Shown: in pieces, positions 9,832 to 18,049 of the stretch
Layout: each line of letters opens with the position of its first letter
How positions within the stretch are numbered: the stretch's first letter is position 1
NCBI GenBank assembly: GCA_046351595.1
Contig: JAXLYE010000004.1
Coordinates: forward strand, 310,001-374,000
Direction of reading: 5' to 3'
From: JAXLYE01 sp046351595
Lineage (GTDB): Bacteria > Myxococcota_A > Polyangia > Palsa-1104 > JAEUJZ01
Length of the DNA stretch: 64,000 nucleotides
Notes under the pieces: model-generated
What the model was told of the DNA's origin: nothing
The model's database searches: none
The model's input: only the letters and a program-made list of their open reading frames with translations
Position numbers and translations under genes: made by a program

Positions 9832-10182
9832 CCGGACCTCCTGAATTCGGGTGGAAGAAAGACCTGGGAAGGAGCCTCCCCAGGCTGCCAGCTCCGTGCC
9901 GGCGACCGACGCAAGGTAGCAGCCGCTCCTGACAAGTTTCAGGGTCCGTCGGGAGGCGGGTTCCGGGCGATTCCGGAGGCCGGTCGGGAGGCCGGTCGGG
10001 AGGCCGGTCGGGAGGCCGGTCGGGAGGCCGGTCGGGAGCCTCCGCGAGCGCGCGCTCGTGTCCGCTCGCGGGGCCATGGGAACAAACGGTAACCGCTGCT
10101 TCTCCGTCGGAGAACCGGGCTGGCCGGGCGCCGGTGCGCTTGGGGCTGGACGGCGCGCGGCGGTGCGTGCTACCGGGTTCTC
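9832..10182. other. Divergent intergenic region with 12-bp repeats
   Basis: These 351 bp separate the divergent VWA and lipoprotein genes. They contain the five-copy 12-bp array described separately. No recognisable promoter or structured RNA is visible. The lipoprotein gene has no clear Shine-Dalgarno sequence before its ATG. Confidence 0.55.
9975..10034 (+). repeat. 12-bp tandem repeat, 5 perfect copies
   Basis: The unit GGAGGCCGGTCG is repeated five times without mismatch at 9975-10034, followed by a partial unit. It lies about 150 bp upstream of the lipoprotein start and about 145 bp upstream of the divergent VWA start. No spacers are present, so this is a minisatellite and not CRISPR. 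Confidence 0.95.
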
Positions 10183-10974
10183 ATGACAAAAAGAACACGG
10201 AATACAGCTCTCGCTCTGGGGCTCCTTGCGGTCGCGCCGTTCACGATGGGTGCGAAGGGAGGCTGCGGTACGTTCGGCTCGACGGATCCGGCGCCGAGCG
10301 TCAGCGGCGACTGGAACATCATCTACAACCCGCAGATGAGCGTCGTGGTGAAGATCGGCGGCTCGGTGTACACGCAGCAGCTCGGCGCCACCGGCGGCAC
10401 CTTCACGGTCCTGCACGCGGGCAAGTCGTACCCCTTCAACATCGACTGCTCGCGCCCCGAGGTGGTCTGTCCGAGCGAGGTCTGGCCATCGCGGGTGACG
10501 ATCAGCCAGCGCGAGCCGATGTATCCCTACCGCATGTGGGTCACGATCCCGGTGCAGGAGTGCTCGGGCGCGACGGTACCCGCGGACAAGGCGAGCTGCG
10601 GCACCGGCACCCTGAACCCGGACTGCAAGCCGGTGTGCACGGGCACGATCACGACGAAGTCCTCGGACGCGTTCGGGCTGATCCGCGAGGGCGGCACGGG
10701 CTTCGATCTGCTGCTCGGCGCCGGCGTCGCGACCAACGGCATCAACTGCGCGCTGCTGGGTATCTCGGTGGCGAAGGCGGATCTGATCAACATCGGCACG
10801 GAAGGGGCGACAAACTGGCAGGCGGCCGAGATGAACAACGGGCAGGTCAAGACCGGGTACGCCGGCGGCTGTGTCTGGGCGGGACCGCTCGGTGCGGACG
10901 GTAAGCCGGAGACGCTGGTGCTGGGGGCTTCGGTGGAGATTACGACGGGATTTGCGGGGAGCCGCGCAAGGTAG
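10183..10974 (+). CDS. Probable lipoprotein of unknown function
   Basis: This is a 263-residue protein. An n-region MTKRTRNT and a hydrophobic core lead to MGAKGGCG, where Cys28 is a plausible lipidation site although the lysine before it departs from the consensus lipobox. The rest is a beta-rich, Cys-containing domain (cysteines in NIDCSRPEVVC, VQECSG, NPDCKPVCTG, GINCAL, GGCVW) suggesting several disulfides in the periplasm or on the cell surface. I recognise no family. It is divergent from the VWA gene, and the 83-bp duplicated element lies just downstream. Confidence 0.7.
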   Translation: MTKRTRNTALALGLLAVAPFTMGAKGGCGTFGSTDPAPSVSGDWNIIYNPQMSVVVKIGGSVYTQQLGATGGTFTVLHAGKSYPFNIDCSRPEVVCPSEVWPSRVTISQREPMYPYRMWVTIPVQECSGATVPADKASCGTGTLNPDCKPVCTGTITTKSSDAFGLIREGGTGFDLLLGAGVATNGINCALLGISVAKADLINIGTEGATNWQAAEMNNGQVKTGYAGGCVWAGPLGADGKPETLVLGASVEITTGFAGSRAR

Positions 10975-10993
10975 AGGTTCCCTTTTCGGGGCG

Positions 10994-11174
10994 GACGCGG
11001 GGCCTGGCGCCTGCGGGAATCCCGCCGCTTGCGCGTCGGGAGCCCTCCCTCCGGCGCCACCCGCTTTCGCTGGAGATTCAGGGATGTTGAGGACGCGGGG
11101 CCTGGCGCCTGCGGGAATCCCGCCGCTTGCGCGTCGGGAGCCCTCCCTCCGGCGCCACCCGCTTTCTCTGGAGA
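10994..11174. repeat. 83-bp direct repeat, two copies 15 bp apart
   Basis: Bases 10994-11076 and 11092-11174 are the same 83-bp sequence with one visible substitution. Each copy contains the dyad GCGGGAATCCCGC and a second dyad centred on GGGAGCCCTCCC. The pair fills most of the 284-bp gap between two convergent genes, a lipoprotein gene and a VWA gene. It may be a two-unit array of a dispersed intergenic repeat, or act as a bidirectional transcription end. Confidence 0.9.
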
Positions 11175-11258
11175 GGTGGCTCGGGGTTGGGAGAGAGGGA
11201 GGCGGAGTTGTTGGGGAGGGAGTACGGAATAGGAGGGAGAAGGGAATAGGGGAGGGGG

Positions 11259-12332
11259 CTACTCGGCGGACCAGTCGTCGACTTCGTAGAGGAACTTGGT
11301 CTTGCCGAGCAGCTTGCGGTTCACAGAAGTGCTCTGGACGAACACGGTGTACTTGTCCAGCGAGGCGGGCTTGATGCGCATCGTGCCCTCGCCCTCGGCG
11401 GGCAGGCCGAGCATCTCGCGGGCCGCGCTGCCGGCGAACAGGTCGCCGGTCTTCTTGTCCATGAGCACGATCTCTTTGTAGCCCTGGATGGTCTCGGTCT
11501 TGGTGAACTCGTAGAAGCCGCGGCCCTTCTTGAAGGTCAGGCCGTTCTCCAGGACGAAGTCCTTGATCGATCCATCGCTGTCCACCTCGAGCACCTGGAA
11601 GCGGCCGGGCGGCACCGCGCGGAGGTCGGCGGCCTCGAAGGTGGCCGACGGCTTCCGCTTCATCATCTGGTCGAACATCTTGTTCAGGCCGCGGCTCATG
11701 CGGCCTTCCTTGATGACCTCCTGCTCGTACGTCTTGAGCTGCTCCGGAGAGGCCTGCTGGTAGCAGATCGCGGAGATGAGGTCGGTCACGTACGCGAACT
11801 GATCGAGCGTGACGTGGAAGCCGCCGGACTTGTGCGCGAGCTCCTCGTAGAACTTGGTGGCGTGCTTGCGGTTCAGGCACTGCACGCCGTAGACCGGGAC
11901 GCTCATGCCACCGAGCTTCTCGACCTCGGTGCGCCAGTTCAGCTTCTTGGGGTTCTCGTTGGGGCCGTGCGGCACGTCGTCGCCGATCAGCACGAAGGCC
12001 TTCTTGGTGTGCGGCAGCCACTTCATGGACTGCGCCTCGTGCAGCACCAGCTCGTAGCACTCGGGCAGATCGCCGCCGCCGGTGGCTCCGACGTTCTGTA
12101 CGAAGTCGCAGATCTTCTGCACGTTGTCCGTGAGCTCGAAGATCTTGGTGACGTAGGAGCTGTTCTTGTCGCAGTAGTCGCCGTGCGCGATGATGCCGAT
12201 GCGCATCCCGGGCACGTCCTTCATCAGGCGCGTCACGGTCTCCTTGACCTTGCGGCGAACCTGCGTGAGACAGGGGTACATGCTGCCGGTGGTGTCAAAG
12301 CTGAATACGACCTCGATGCTGTAGTCGGGCAT
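11259..12332 (-). CDS. Cytoplasmic VWA domain protein
   Basis: This is a 357-residue protein without a signal peptide. The N-terminal ~190 residues are a VWA domain (VVFSFDTTGSMYPCL carries the MIDAS DxTxS; MRIGIIAHGDY and AFVLIGDDVPHG follow). It resembles the Vwka/alpha-kinase-type VWA family. The C-terminal half (from about 230) has no recognised fold, and no kinase residues are seen. ATG 12332 begins exactly at the VWA domain; a longer frame to 12425 encodes repeat-derived residues and was rejected. The 5' leader on the minus strand can form a long stem-loop built from 12-bp repeats, suggesting post-transcriptional control. Confidence 0.85.
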   Translation of the reverse strand: MPDYSIEVVFSFDTTGSMYPCLTQVRRKVKETVTRLMKDVPGMRIGIIAHGDYCDKNSSYVTKIFELTDNVQKICDFVQNVGATGGGDLPECYELVLHEAQSMKWLPHTKKAFVLIGDDVPHGPNENPKKLNWRTEVEKLGGMSVPVYGVQCLNRKHATKFYEELAHKSGGFHVTLDQFAYVTDLISAICYQQASPEQLKTYEQEVIKEGRMSRGLNKMFDQMMKRKPSATFEAADLRAVPPGRFQVLEVDSDGSIKDFVLENGLTFKKGRGFYEFTKTETIQGYKEIVLMDKKTGDLFAGSAAREMLGLPAEGEGTMRIKPASLDKYTVFVQSTSVNRKLLGKTKFLYEVDDWSAE

Positions 12333-12370
12333 GCGGAGCGGGCCTCTCAAAATCGATTGGGTTGAGCGCT

Positions 12371-12461
12371 TCCCAAAGGCTCTCCCCCAGAGCCTTGCAG
12401 GGACCTTTGCCAGGAGCCTTGCCAAGAACCTTGCAAGGAGCGTCTCAAGGAGCCTTTGGGA
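12371..12461 (-). promoter_or_regulatory. Structured 5' leader of the VWA gene (large inverted repeat)
   Basis: Bases 12371-12382 and 12450-12461 are a perfect 12-bp inverted repeat enclosing 67 bp. Inside, 12376-12383 can alternatively pair with 12389-12396 (8-bp stem, 5-base loop). The interior is a degenerate 12-bp array (consensus on the minus strand CTCCTKGCAAGG) in which neighbouring units are themselves self-complementary (CCTTGCAAGG). On the minus-strand transcript this would sit 39 bases before the VWA start codon. It offers mutually exclusive hairpins, but nothing in it matches a known riboswitch. Confidence 0.55.
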
Positions 12462-12750
12462 AACAAATGGGACAGCGCGGGTATCGTGCTATTTGACCCA
12501 AACGGATGAGCCGGCGTCAAGCCGCGTCTCCGACGGAAAGTCACAGCGCGGATAAGTACTTGCAATGATTGGGAATCAGCGCGGATTCCGGCGCTCTGCG
12601 GGGGCGGATCCGGCCGGGAATCCGGAGTGAGAAGGGAATCGGGAACGTAGGCTCCCGTTCCGGCCGCGGACCCGAGCGGGTCGCCTTGTCGCGGCGCCGG
12701 GGCGGCTCAAGGCGCGGGCTGCCGGTGCGGCCGGGCGCCTGCCCGACGGG

Positions 12751-12848
12751 TGTTGACCGACGGGTGTTGACCGACGGGTGTTGACCGACGGGTGTTGACC
12801 GACGGGTGTTGACCGACGGGTGTTGACCGACGGGTGTTGACCGACGGG
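12751..12848 (+). repeat. 14-bp tandem repeat, 7 perfect copies, upstream of the encapsulin operon
   Basis: The unit TGTTGACCGACGGG occurs seven times in a row with no mismatch (12751-12848), flanked by partial units on both sides. The array ends 121 bp before the start of the encapsulin cargo gene. Each unit contains TTGAC, which resembles a -35 hexamer. The 14-bp period is not a multiple of three, so it is not part of a coding repeat. Confidence 0.95.
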
Positions 12849-12969
12849 TGCCACCGACGGGGCCGCGCGCGGTCCACGCGGCGGTGGTGCGGTCGCATCG
12901 CCGGCACCGCTCGGGCGCAGCGGGCAAACTCCATTGACAGCCCGGCGCGCCCTCGTCTACACAGGGTGC

Positions 12970-13395
12970 ATGTCCGAAGACCTGATCGTCCTGCGCGAGA
13001 TCCTCCAGCGCGAGCTAGAGACCATCAACGCGTACGAGCGGATGCTGGCGCGCGTCTCGGACCCGCACCTGCGCGAGATCATCGATCACGTCACCGACGA
13101 GGAGCGCGAGCACGTCTCGGAGATGTACCAGCTCATCATGGAGCGCGACCCGAAGCAGGTGGCGCGGGCCAAGATGAGCCTCGAGCAGCTCCACCCCCAG
13201 ATGGGGCAGGCCGGCGCGGCCGGCGGCTCGGCCATCGTCGAGGCGCAGACCGCGGCCGCGGCGGCGGGGCTGCCCGGCGGCCTGCTGTCCACGCGCCCGA
13301 GCACGGTGCTCGCGGACCCGACGCCGCCGCCGCCGCCCATCTTCCCCGACGGCGCCTGGTCGGTCGGCTCGCTGAAGCGCGGCCCGAACCCGTGA
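12970..13395 (+). CDS. Encapsulated ferritin-like cargo protein
   Basis: This 141-residue protein resembles the encapsulated ferritin (EncFtn) family. Two helices carry the half-ferroxidase site: Glu15 and Glu17 in QRELETINAYE, and Glu45-x-x-His48 in DEEREH. This is the same ExE/ExxH spacing as in the family, which makes the catalytic diiron site between two subunits. A flexible Ala/Gly/Pro linker (about 75-125) leads to a C-terminal cargo-loading peptide, WSVGSLKRG (130-138), matching the family 1 docking consensus around VGSL. The expected role is Fe(II) oxidation and delivery of iron mineral into the shell. The shell gene follows 81 bp downstream. ATG 12970 was chosen because the helix starts directly after it. 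Confidence 0.88.
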   Translation: MSEDLIVLREILQRELETINAYERMLARVSDPHLREIIDHVTDEEREHVSEMYQLIMERDPKQVARAKMSLEQLHPQMGQAGAAGGSAIVEAQTAAAAAGLPGGLLSTRPSTVLADPTPPPPPIFPDGAWSVGSLKRGPNP

Positions 13396-13476
13396 GCCGG
13401 TCCGAGCGGACCCGCGCGCGAACGAATACCCGAGTACACAGCCCGAGTACAGACCTCCGGCACAGAGAGAAACAGC

Positions 13477-14361
13477 ATGGTGGATACCAGCAACTTCCTG
13501 ACGCACGAACACCTGCCGCTCACCGCGGAGCGCTGGCGTGAGCTGAACCTGTCGGTGGTCGACGTCGCGCGGCGTCGGCTGGTCGGGCGCCGCTTCCTCG
13601 ATCTGTACGGGCCGCTCGGCGCCGGCGTGCAGGCCGTGCACAACGACGTGTTCGCGGGCAACGAGCGCGCCGCCATCGGCGTCCTCGGCGACGAGCCGAC
13701 GCTGCCGGTGCGCACCGCCGGGCGGCAGCTTTTGCCGGTGCCGATCCTGTACAAGGACTTCTCGCTGTACTGGCGCGACCTGCAGACGAGCGAGCAGTCG
13801 GGCAGCCCGCTCGACATGTCGGCGGCCGCGGGCGCGGCCTCGTACGTCGCCGATCGCGAAGACGACATGATCTTCAACGGCGTCGGCGAGCTCGGGCTGC
13901 CGGGCATCCTGAACGTGCCCGGCCGCCACGTCATGCCGCTCGGCGACTGGAACCAGGTCGGCAACGCGCTGGCGACGGTGACGCAGGCCATCGAGCGCCT
14001 GGTCGAGGCCGGGTTCTACGGGCCCTACTGCCTGGTGACCAGCCCGCACCTCTACGCCAAGCTGGCGCGCTTCGTCGAGAACACCGGCGTCTCCGAGCTC
14101 GGCCACATCCGCGAGCTCTGCACCGACGGCGTGTTCCGCTCGAACGTGCTGCCGATGAACCGCGCGGTGCTGCTGTCGACGGGGCCGCAGAACTTCGACC
14201 TGGCCGTGGCGCAGGACTTCCGCGTCGCCTACCTGGGCGCCGAGCAGATGAACCACCCGTTCCGGGTGTTTGAGTGCGCGGTGCTGCGCATCAAGCGCGC
14301 GCAGGCGATCTGCACGCTCGAGCCCAAGGCGGCGACGGCCGCTTCGACGACGACGCCCTGA
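13477..14361 (+). CDS. Family 1 encapsulin shell protein
   Basis: This 294-residue protein has the HK97 phage-capsid fold and self-assembles into a protein nanocompartment. Recognisable stretches are the N-terminal helix with PLTAERWRELN, then VGRRFLDLYGPLG, a long E-loop region near YKDFSLYWRDL, GPYCLVTSPHLYAKL in the P-domain, and AQDFRVAYLGAEQM near the C-terminus. All match family 1 shells over full length, with a short extra C-terminal tail. The adjacent ferritin-like protein carries the matching docking peptide, so the pair forms an iron-storage compartment. A purine-rich GAGAGAAA precedes the ATG. Confidence 0.93.
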   Translation: MVDTSNFLTHEHLPLTAERWRELNLSVVDVARRRLVGRRFLDLYGPLGAGVQAVHNDVFAGNERAAIGVLGDEPTLPVRTAGRQLLPVPILYKDFSLYWRDLQTSEQSGSPLDMSAAAGAASYVADREDDMIFNGVGELGLPGILNVPGRHVMPLGDWNQVGNALATVTQAIERLVEAGFYGPYCLVTSPHLYAKLARFVENTGVSELGHIRELCTDGVFRSNVLPMNRAVLLSTGPQNFDLAVAQDFRVAYLGAEQMNHPFRVFECAVLRIKRAQAICTLEPKAATAASTTTP

Positions 14362-14508
14362 GCACGGCGGGCGCGCGGGGCGGCCGGGCCGCCGGGGGGG
14401 GGGCCGGCCGCCTGCTGCGCCCGCGCGCCGAGAGCCACCTGTGTGACGGGGGACTTGCATGCACTGCGAGGTGCATGGGGTGCGATCCTGCCTGCAAAGG
14501 AGCTGCGC

Positions 14509-15294
14509 ATGCCGGTACGCTTCAGCCGCTACGTCGCAATCGGCGACAGCACCACCGAGGGACTCGACGATCCGGACGGACAGGGCGGCTTCCGCGGCTG
14601 GGCCGACCGCCTGGCCGAGCGCATCGCGGCCGAGCAGGGCGAGCTCCTGTACGCCAACCTCGCGGTGCGCGGGCGCCTGACCCGCGAGATCCGCGCCGAG
14701 CAGCTCGCCAAGGCCCTGGAGCTCGAGCCGGATCTGGCGACGGTGGTGGCGGGGATGAACGACCTGCTGCGCCGGCGCTTCGTCGCCGCCGAGGTGGCCG
14801 CCGACATCGCCGCGATGCAGGAGGCGCTCTGCGCGCGCGGCGCCACGGTGCTGTCGTTCACGCTGCCGGACCTCGGGCCGGTGATGCCGATCGCGCGGCT
14901 CTTGCGCGAGCGCACCGAGGCGCTGAACGCCGAGCTGCGGCGGGTCTCGGCGCAGAGCGGCGCGATCCTCATCGACCTGGCGGCGCATAAGGTGGCCTCG
15001 GACGCGCGGCTGTGGTCGATGGACCGGCTGCACGCCAACGCCGACGGCCACGCCCGCATCGCCGAGGCGCTGGCGCACGCGCTGGGGCTTCTGGGCGCGG
15101 ACCCGAGCTGGGCGCGGCCGCTGCCCGAGGCGCCGCCGCGCACGCGCCGGCAGCAGCTGCAGGCCGAGCTGTCCTGGGGCCGCGAGTACCTGGTCCCGTG
15201 GCTGCTGCGGCGGCTCAGGCGGAAGTCCTCGGGCGACGGGCGCGGCGCCAAGCGGCCAGAGCTCGTGCCGGTGCAGGCGGGAGGCGGCGCATGA
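14509..15294 (+). CDS. SGNH/GDSL-family hydrolase
   Basis: This is a 261-residue esterase/lipase-type enzyme. It shows all four SGNH blocks: GDST with the nucleophile Ser14, the oxyanion Gly in AVRG (about 55), Asn84 in AGMNDLL, and the Asp172/His175 pair in MDRLHANADGH. No signal peptide is present, so it is probably cytoplasmic. A basic C-terminal tail (LLRRLRRKSS) may contact membranes. ATG 14509 has AAAGGAG upstream. Its stop overlaps the acyl-CoA dehydrogenase start (ATGA), so the two are co-translated, which suggests action on acyl thioesters or lipids. Confidence 0.9.
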   Translation: MPVRFSRYVAIGDSTTEGLDDPDGQGGFRGWADRLAERIAAEQGELLYANLAVRGRLTREIRAEQLAKALELEPDLATVVAGMNDLLRRRFVAAEVAADIAAMQEALCARGATVLSFTLPDLGPVMPIARLLRERTEALNAELRRVSAQSGAILIDLAAHKVASDARLWSMDRLHANADGHARIAEALAHALGLLGADPSWARPLPEAPPRTRRQQLQAELSWGREYLVPWLLRRLRRKSSGDGRGAKRPELVPVQAGGGA

Positions 15295-17096
15295 CCGCGG
15301 CCGCGCCGAACCCGCTCCTCCGCGACGCCGACGTCGAGTTCCTGCTGTACGAGGTGCTCGACGTGCTGTCGCTGACCCGGCTGCCGTACTTCGCCGGGCA
15401 CGACCGCGAGACGTTCGATCTGGTGCTGCAGGGCGCGCGCCGCTTCGCCCGCACCGTGCTGTTCCCGGCGTACCGCCCGATGGACCAGGAGCCGCCGCGC
15501 TTGGTCGACGGCAAGGTCCTGGTCCACCCGCGCATGAAGGCGCTGTTCCCGGAGCTGTGCGGCCTGGGCCTGGTCGCGGCGAGCCGGCCCGTGGCGGTCG
15601 GCGGTGAGCAGCTGCCCTCGACGGTGACGACGATGGCCACGGCGTACCTCATGGCCGCGAACCTGAGCGCCTACGGCTACCTCGGCCTGACCAGCGGCGC
15701 CGCGCACCTGCTCGAGGCGTTCGCCAGCGACGAGCTGCGCGCGACGTACATGCGGCCGCTGTACGAGGGCCGCTGGCTCGGCACCATGGCCCTGACCGAG
15801 CCGCAGGCCGGCTCGAGCCTGGCCGACGTCACCGCCCGCGCGACCCCGCACGGCGACGGCAGCTACCGCATCTCCGGGGCGAAGATCTTCATCTCGGGCG
15901 GCGATCACGACCTGACCGAGAACATCGTGCACATGACGCTGGCGCGCATCGACGGTGCGCCGCGCGGGGTGAAGGGCGTGTCGCTGTTCTGCGTGCCCAA
16001 GCTCCGCGTCACGCCGGACGGGCTCGTCGACAACGACGTCAGCGTCGCCGGCGTCATCCACAAGATCGGCTGGCGCGGCCTGCCCAGCCTGGCGCTGTCG
16101 TTCGGCGACCGCGGTGACTGCCACGGCTTCCTCGTCGGTGAGCCGCACCGCGGCCTGGCCTGCATGTTCCAGATGATGAACGAGGCGCGGCTCATGGTCG
16201 GCCTGAACGGCGTGGCCACGGCGTCGGTCGCGTACCACGAGGCGCTGGCCTACGCGCAGGGGCGGCCGCAGGGGCGCCATCCGAGCAGCAAGGATCCGTC
16301 GCTGCCGCAGGTTCCGATCGTGCAGCACGCGGACGTGCGGCGGATGCTCTTGCGGCAGAAGGCCATCGTCGAGGGCGGCCTGGCGCTGATCGCGCGCGCG
16401 GCGCTGTACGCGGATCTGGCGGCGCACGCGGAGGACGCGGCGGTGCGCCAGCGGTCGCAGCTCCTGCTCGATCTGCTCACGCCGGTCGCCAAGTCGTTCC
16501 CGGCCGAGCGCGGCTTCGAGGCGAACACGCTGGCGCTGCAGGTCCACGGCGGCTACGGCTACTCGAGCGAGTACCTGCTGGAGGCGTGGCTGCGCGATCA
16601 GAAGCTCAACAGCCTGCACGAGGGCACGACCGGCATCCAGGGGCTGGACCTGCTCGGGCGCAAGGTGATCGCGCAGGGCGGGGCCGCGCTCGTGGCGCTG
16701 CGGGCCGAGATCGAGGCGGCGGTGGCGGCGGCGCGGCACAGCGGCGTCCCGGACGATCTCGGCGCCGCGATGTTAGGCGCGCTCGCCGAGGTCGAGGCGC
16801 TGACGCAAAAGCTCGCGGCGCGCGGCCACAGCGGCGACGTCGACGGCATGCTGCTGCACAGCAGCGACTACCTCGAGCTGTTCGGCGTGCTGGTGATCGG
16901 GTGGCAGCACCTGCTGTTCGCCGCGGCGGCCGGCGCGAGGCCGCCGCTCGACGAGAGCGACGCGGCGTTCCGGCGCGGCAAGCGGCTCGGCGCGGAGTAC
17001 TTCATCCGCACCGAGGTGCCGCGCCTGCACTACCTGGCCGCGCTGTGCCGCTCGGGCGAGGACAGCTATGGCCGCGTCCGCGCGACCGAGCTGTGA
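15291..17096 (+). CDS. Acyl-CoA dehydrogenase, ~600-residue class
   Basis: This is a 601-residue flavoenzyme of the larger acyl-CoA dehydrogenase subfamily with an added C-terminal domain. It contains the FAD-contacting MALTEPQAGSSLADV (about 167-180), the central beta-domain motif ISGAKIFISGG, the arginine-rich MNEARLMVGLNG, and the catalytic base Glu444 in LHEGTTGIQGLDLLGRKV. It oxidises acyl-CoA to the 2,3-enoyl-CoA and passes electrons to ETF. The start overlaps the stop of the SGNH hydrolase. No other beta-oxidation gene is adjacent, so chain-length preference cannot be inferred. Confidence 0.93.
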   Translation: MTAAAPNPLLRDADVEFLLYEVLDVLSLTRLPYFAGHDRETFDLVLQGARRFARTVLFPAYRPMDQEPPRLVDGKVLVHPRMKALFPELCGLGLVAASRPVAVGGEQLPSTVTTMATAYLMAANLSAYGYLGLTSGAAHLLEAFASDELRATYMRPLYEGRWLGTMALTEPQAGSSLADVTARATPHGDGSYRISGAKIFISGGDHDLTENIVHMTLARIDGAPRGVKGVSLFCVPKLRVTPDGLVDNDVSVAGVIHKIGWRGLPSLALSFGDRGDCHGFLVGEPHRGLACMFQMMNEARLMVGLNGVATASVAYHEALAYAQGRPQGRHPSSKDPSLPQVPIVQHADVRRMLLRQKAIVEGGLALIARAALYADLAAHAEDAAVRQRSQLLLDLLTPVAKSFPAERGFEANTLALQVHGGYGYSSEYLLEAWLRDQKLNSLHEGTTGIQGLDLLGRKVIAQGGAALVALRAEIEAAVAAARHSGVPDDLGAAMLGALAEVEALTQKLAARGHSGDVDGMLLHSSDYLELFGVLVIGWQHLLFAAAAGARPPLDESDAAFRRGKRLGAEYFIRTEVPRLHYLAALCRSGEDSYGRVRATEL

Positions 17097-17566
17097 GGGG
17101 GCGGGCCCGGCGCCCACGGAACGCGTCCGTCGGAGGGCGCAGCCAGCTCGGCGGGTCGAGGGGAGCGGCAGGGCGCCCGCCTGAGCGCTGCGCGCCTCGC
17201 TGATCGCAGACCGCAGGCCGGGGCCGCATGTGCCGAACGCGACCGCGTCGCTGCCGTCGCCGCGCCCGCGGCCCCCGCGCCGCCCGTCTCCGTCGCCAAG
17301 GGCGCGCGGGCTGGCCGCTCGCGGTCAATCTTGGCCAGCAACACACTCGGCTTTTATGCTAATCAAGGGTGCCTCGGCGCGGGGGCATCCCGCCGCTGTG
17401 CAGCGACGCCATGTCGACGCCATGTATCGAAGTGATGTATCAACCAACGACTTGAATGCCCAAGGCCTTACGGCCTGCCGCTATACGGACTGCCGATCGG
17501 TCCGCTGATGCGGTCGCACCAACCGCTCGGCAGACCTGAACCCATTACCTGTAGCCGACGCAGACT

Positions 17567-17583
<17 letters not shown>
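17097..17583. other. Intergenic region
   Basis: These 487 bp lie between the acyl-CoA dehydrogenase and the acidic protein gene. The second half (17340-17560) has noticeably lower GC than its surroundings, as expected for a promoter region. A short open frame at 17230-17508 lacks a ribosome site and coding-type codon use. I see no RNA gene. Confidence 0.5.
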
Positions 17584-17899
<316 letters not shown>

Positions 17900-17940
17900 G
17901 CGGCGGCCGGTCCGGGTCGCCGCGCCTGCGGCGCCCGGCC

Positions 17941-17994
17941 AAGTCCGAACCCGAACCCAAGTCTGAACCTGAGCCCAAGTCTGAACCTGAGTCC
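17941..17994 (+). repeat. 18-bp tandem repeat, 3 copies
   Basis: Three 18-bp units (17941-17958, 17959-17976, 17977-17994) share the pattern AAGTCTGAACCTGAGCCC with a few substitutions. They are in the 166-bp gap before the biotin carrier gene. A translation would be possible, but no ribosome site precedes it. Confidence 0.85.
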
Positions 17995-18049
17995 AGACAG
18001 CCCCCGGTGCCTGAACCCCTGACGCCATGAACCAAGGAAGCCGCTGAGA

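Larger units (their letters stand above)
12333..12969. other. Divergent intergenic region between VWA and encapsulin cargo genes
   Basis: These 637 bp hold the structured leader of the VWA gene at one end and the 14-bp repeat array at the other. Between them (about 12480-12740) the sequence is unremarkable and I see no gene. Both promoters must be here. Confidence 0.55.

Noticed and set aside
9975..10034. Second CRISPR-like array
   Set aside because: The units are 12 bp with no spacers.
8017..12060. A 1347-residue open frame on the minus strand
   Set aside because: It runs through the divergent lipoprotein gene, the duplication and the second VWA gene in another frame. Only the part from ATG 9831 down, with its own ribosome site, looks like protein.
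12751..12848. CRISPR-like repeat array
   Set aside because: The 14-bp units follow each other with no spacers, and no cas genes are near. It is a simple tandem repeat.
17230..17508. Small gene in the gap after the acyl-CoA dehydrogenase
   Set aside because: No ribosome site, a composition dominated by Arg/Pro/Ser, and no recognisable feature. It looks like a chance frame in GC-rich DNA.
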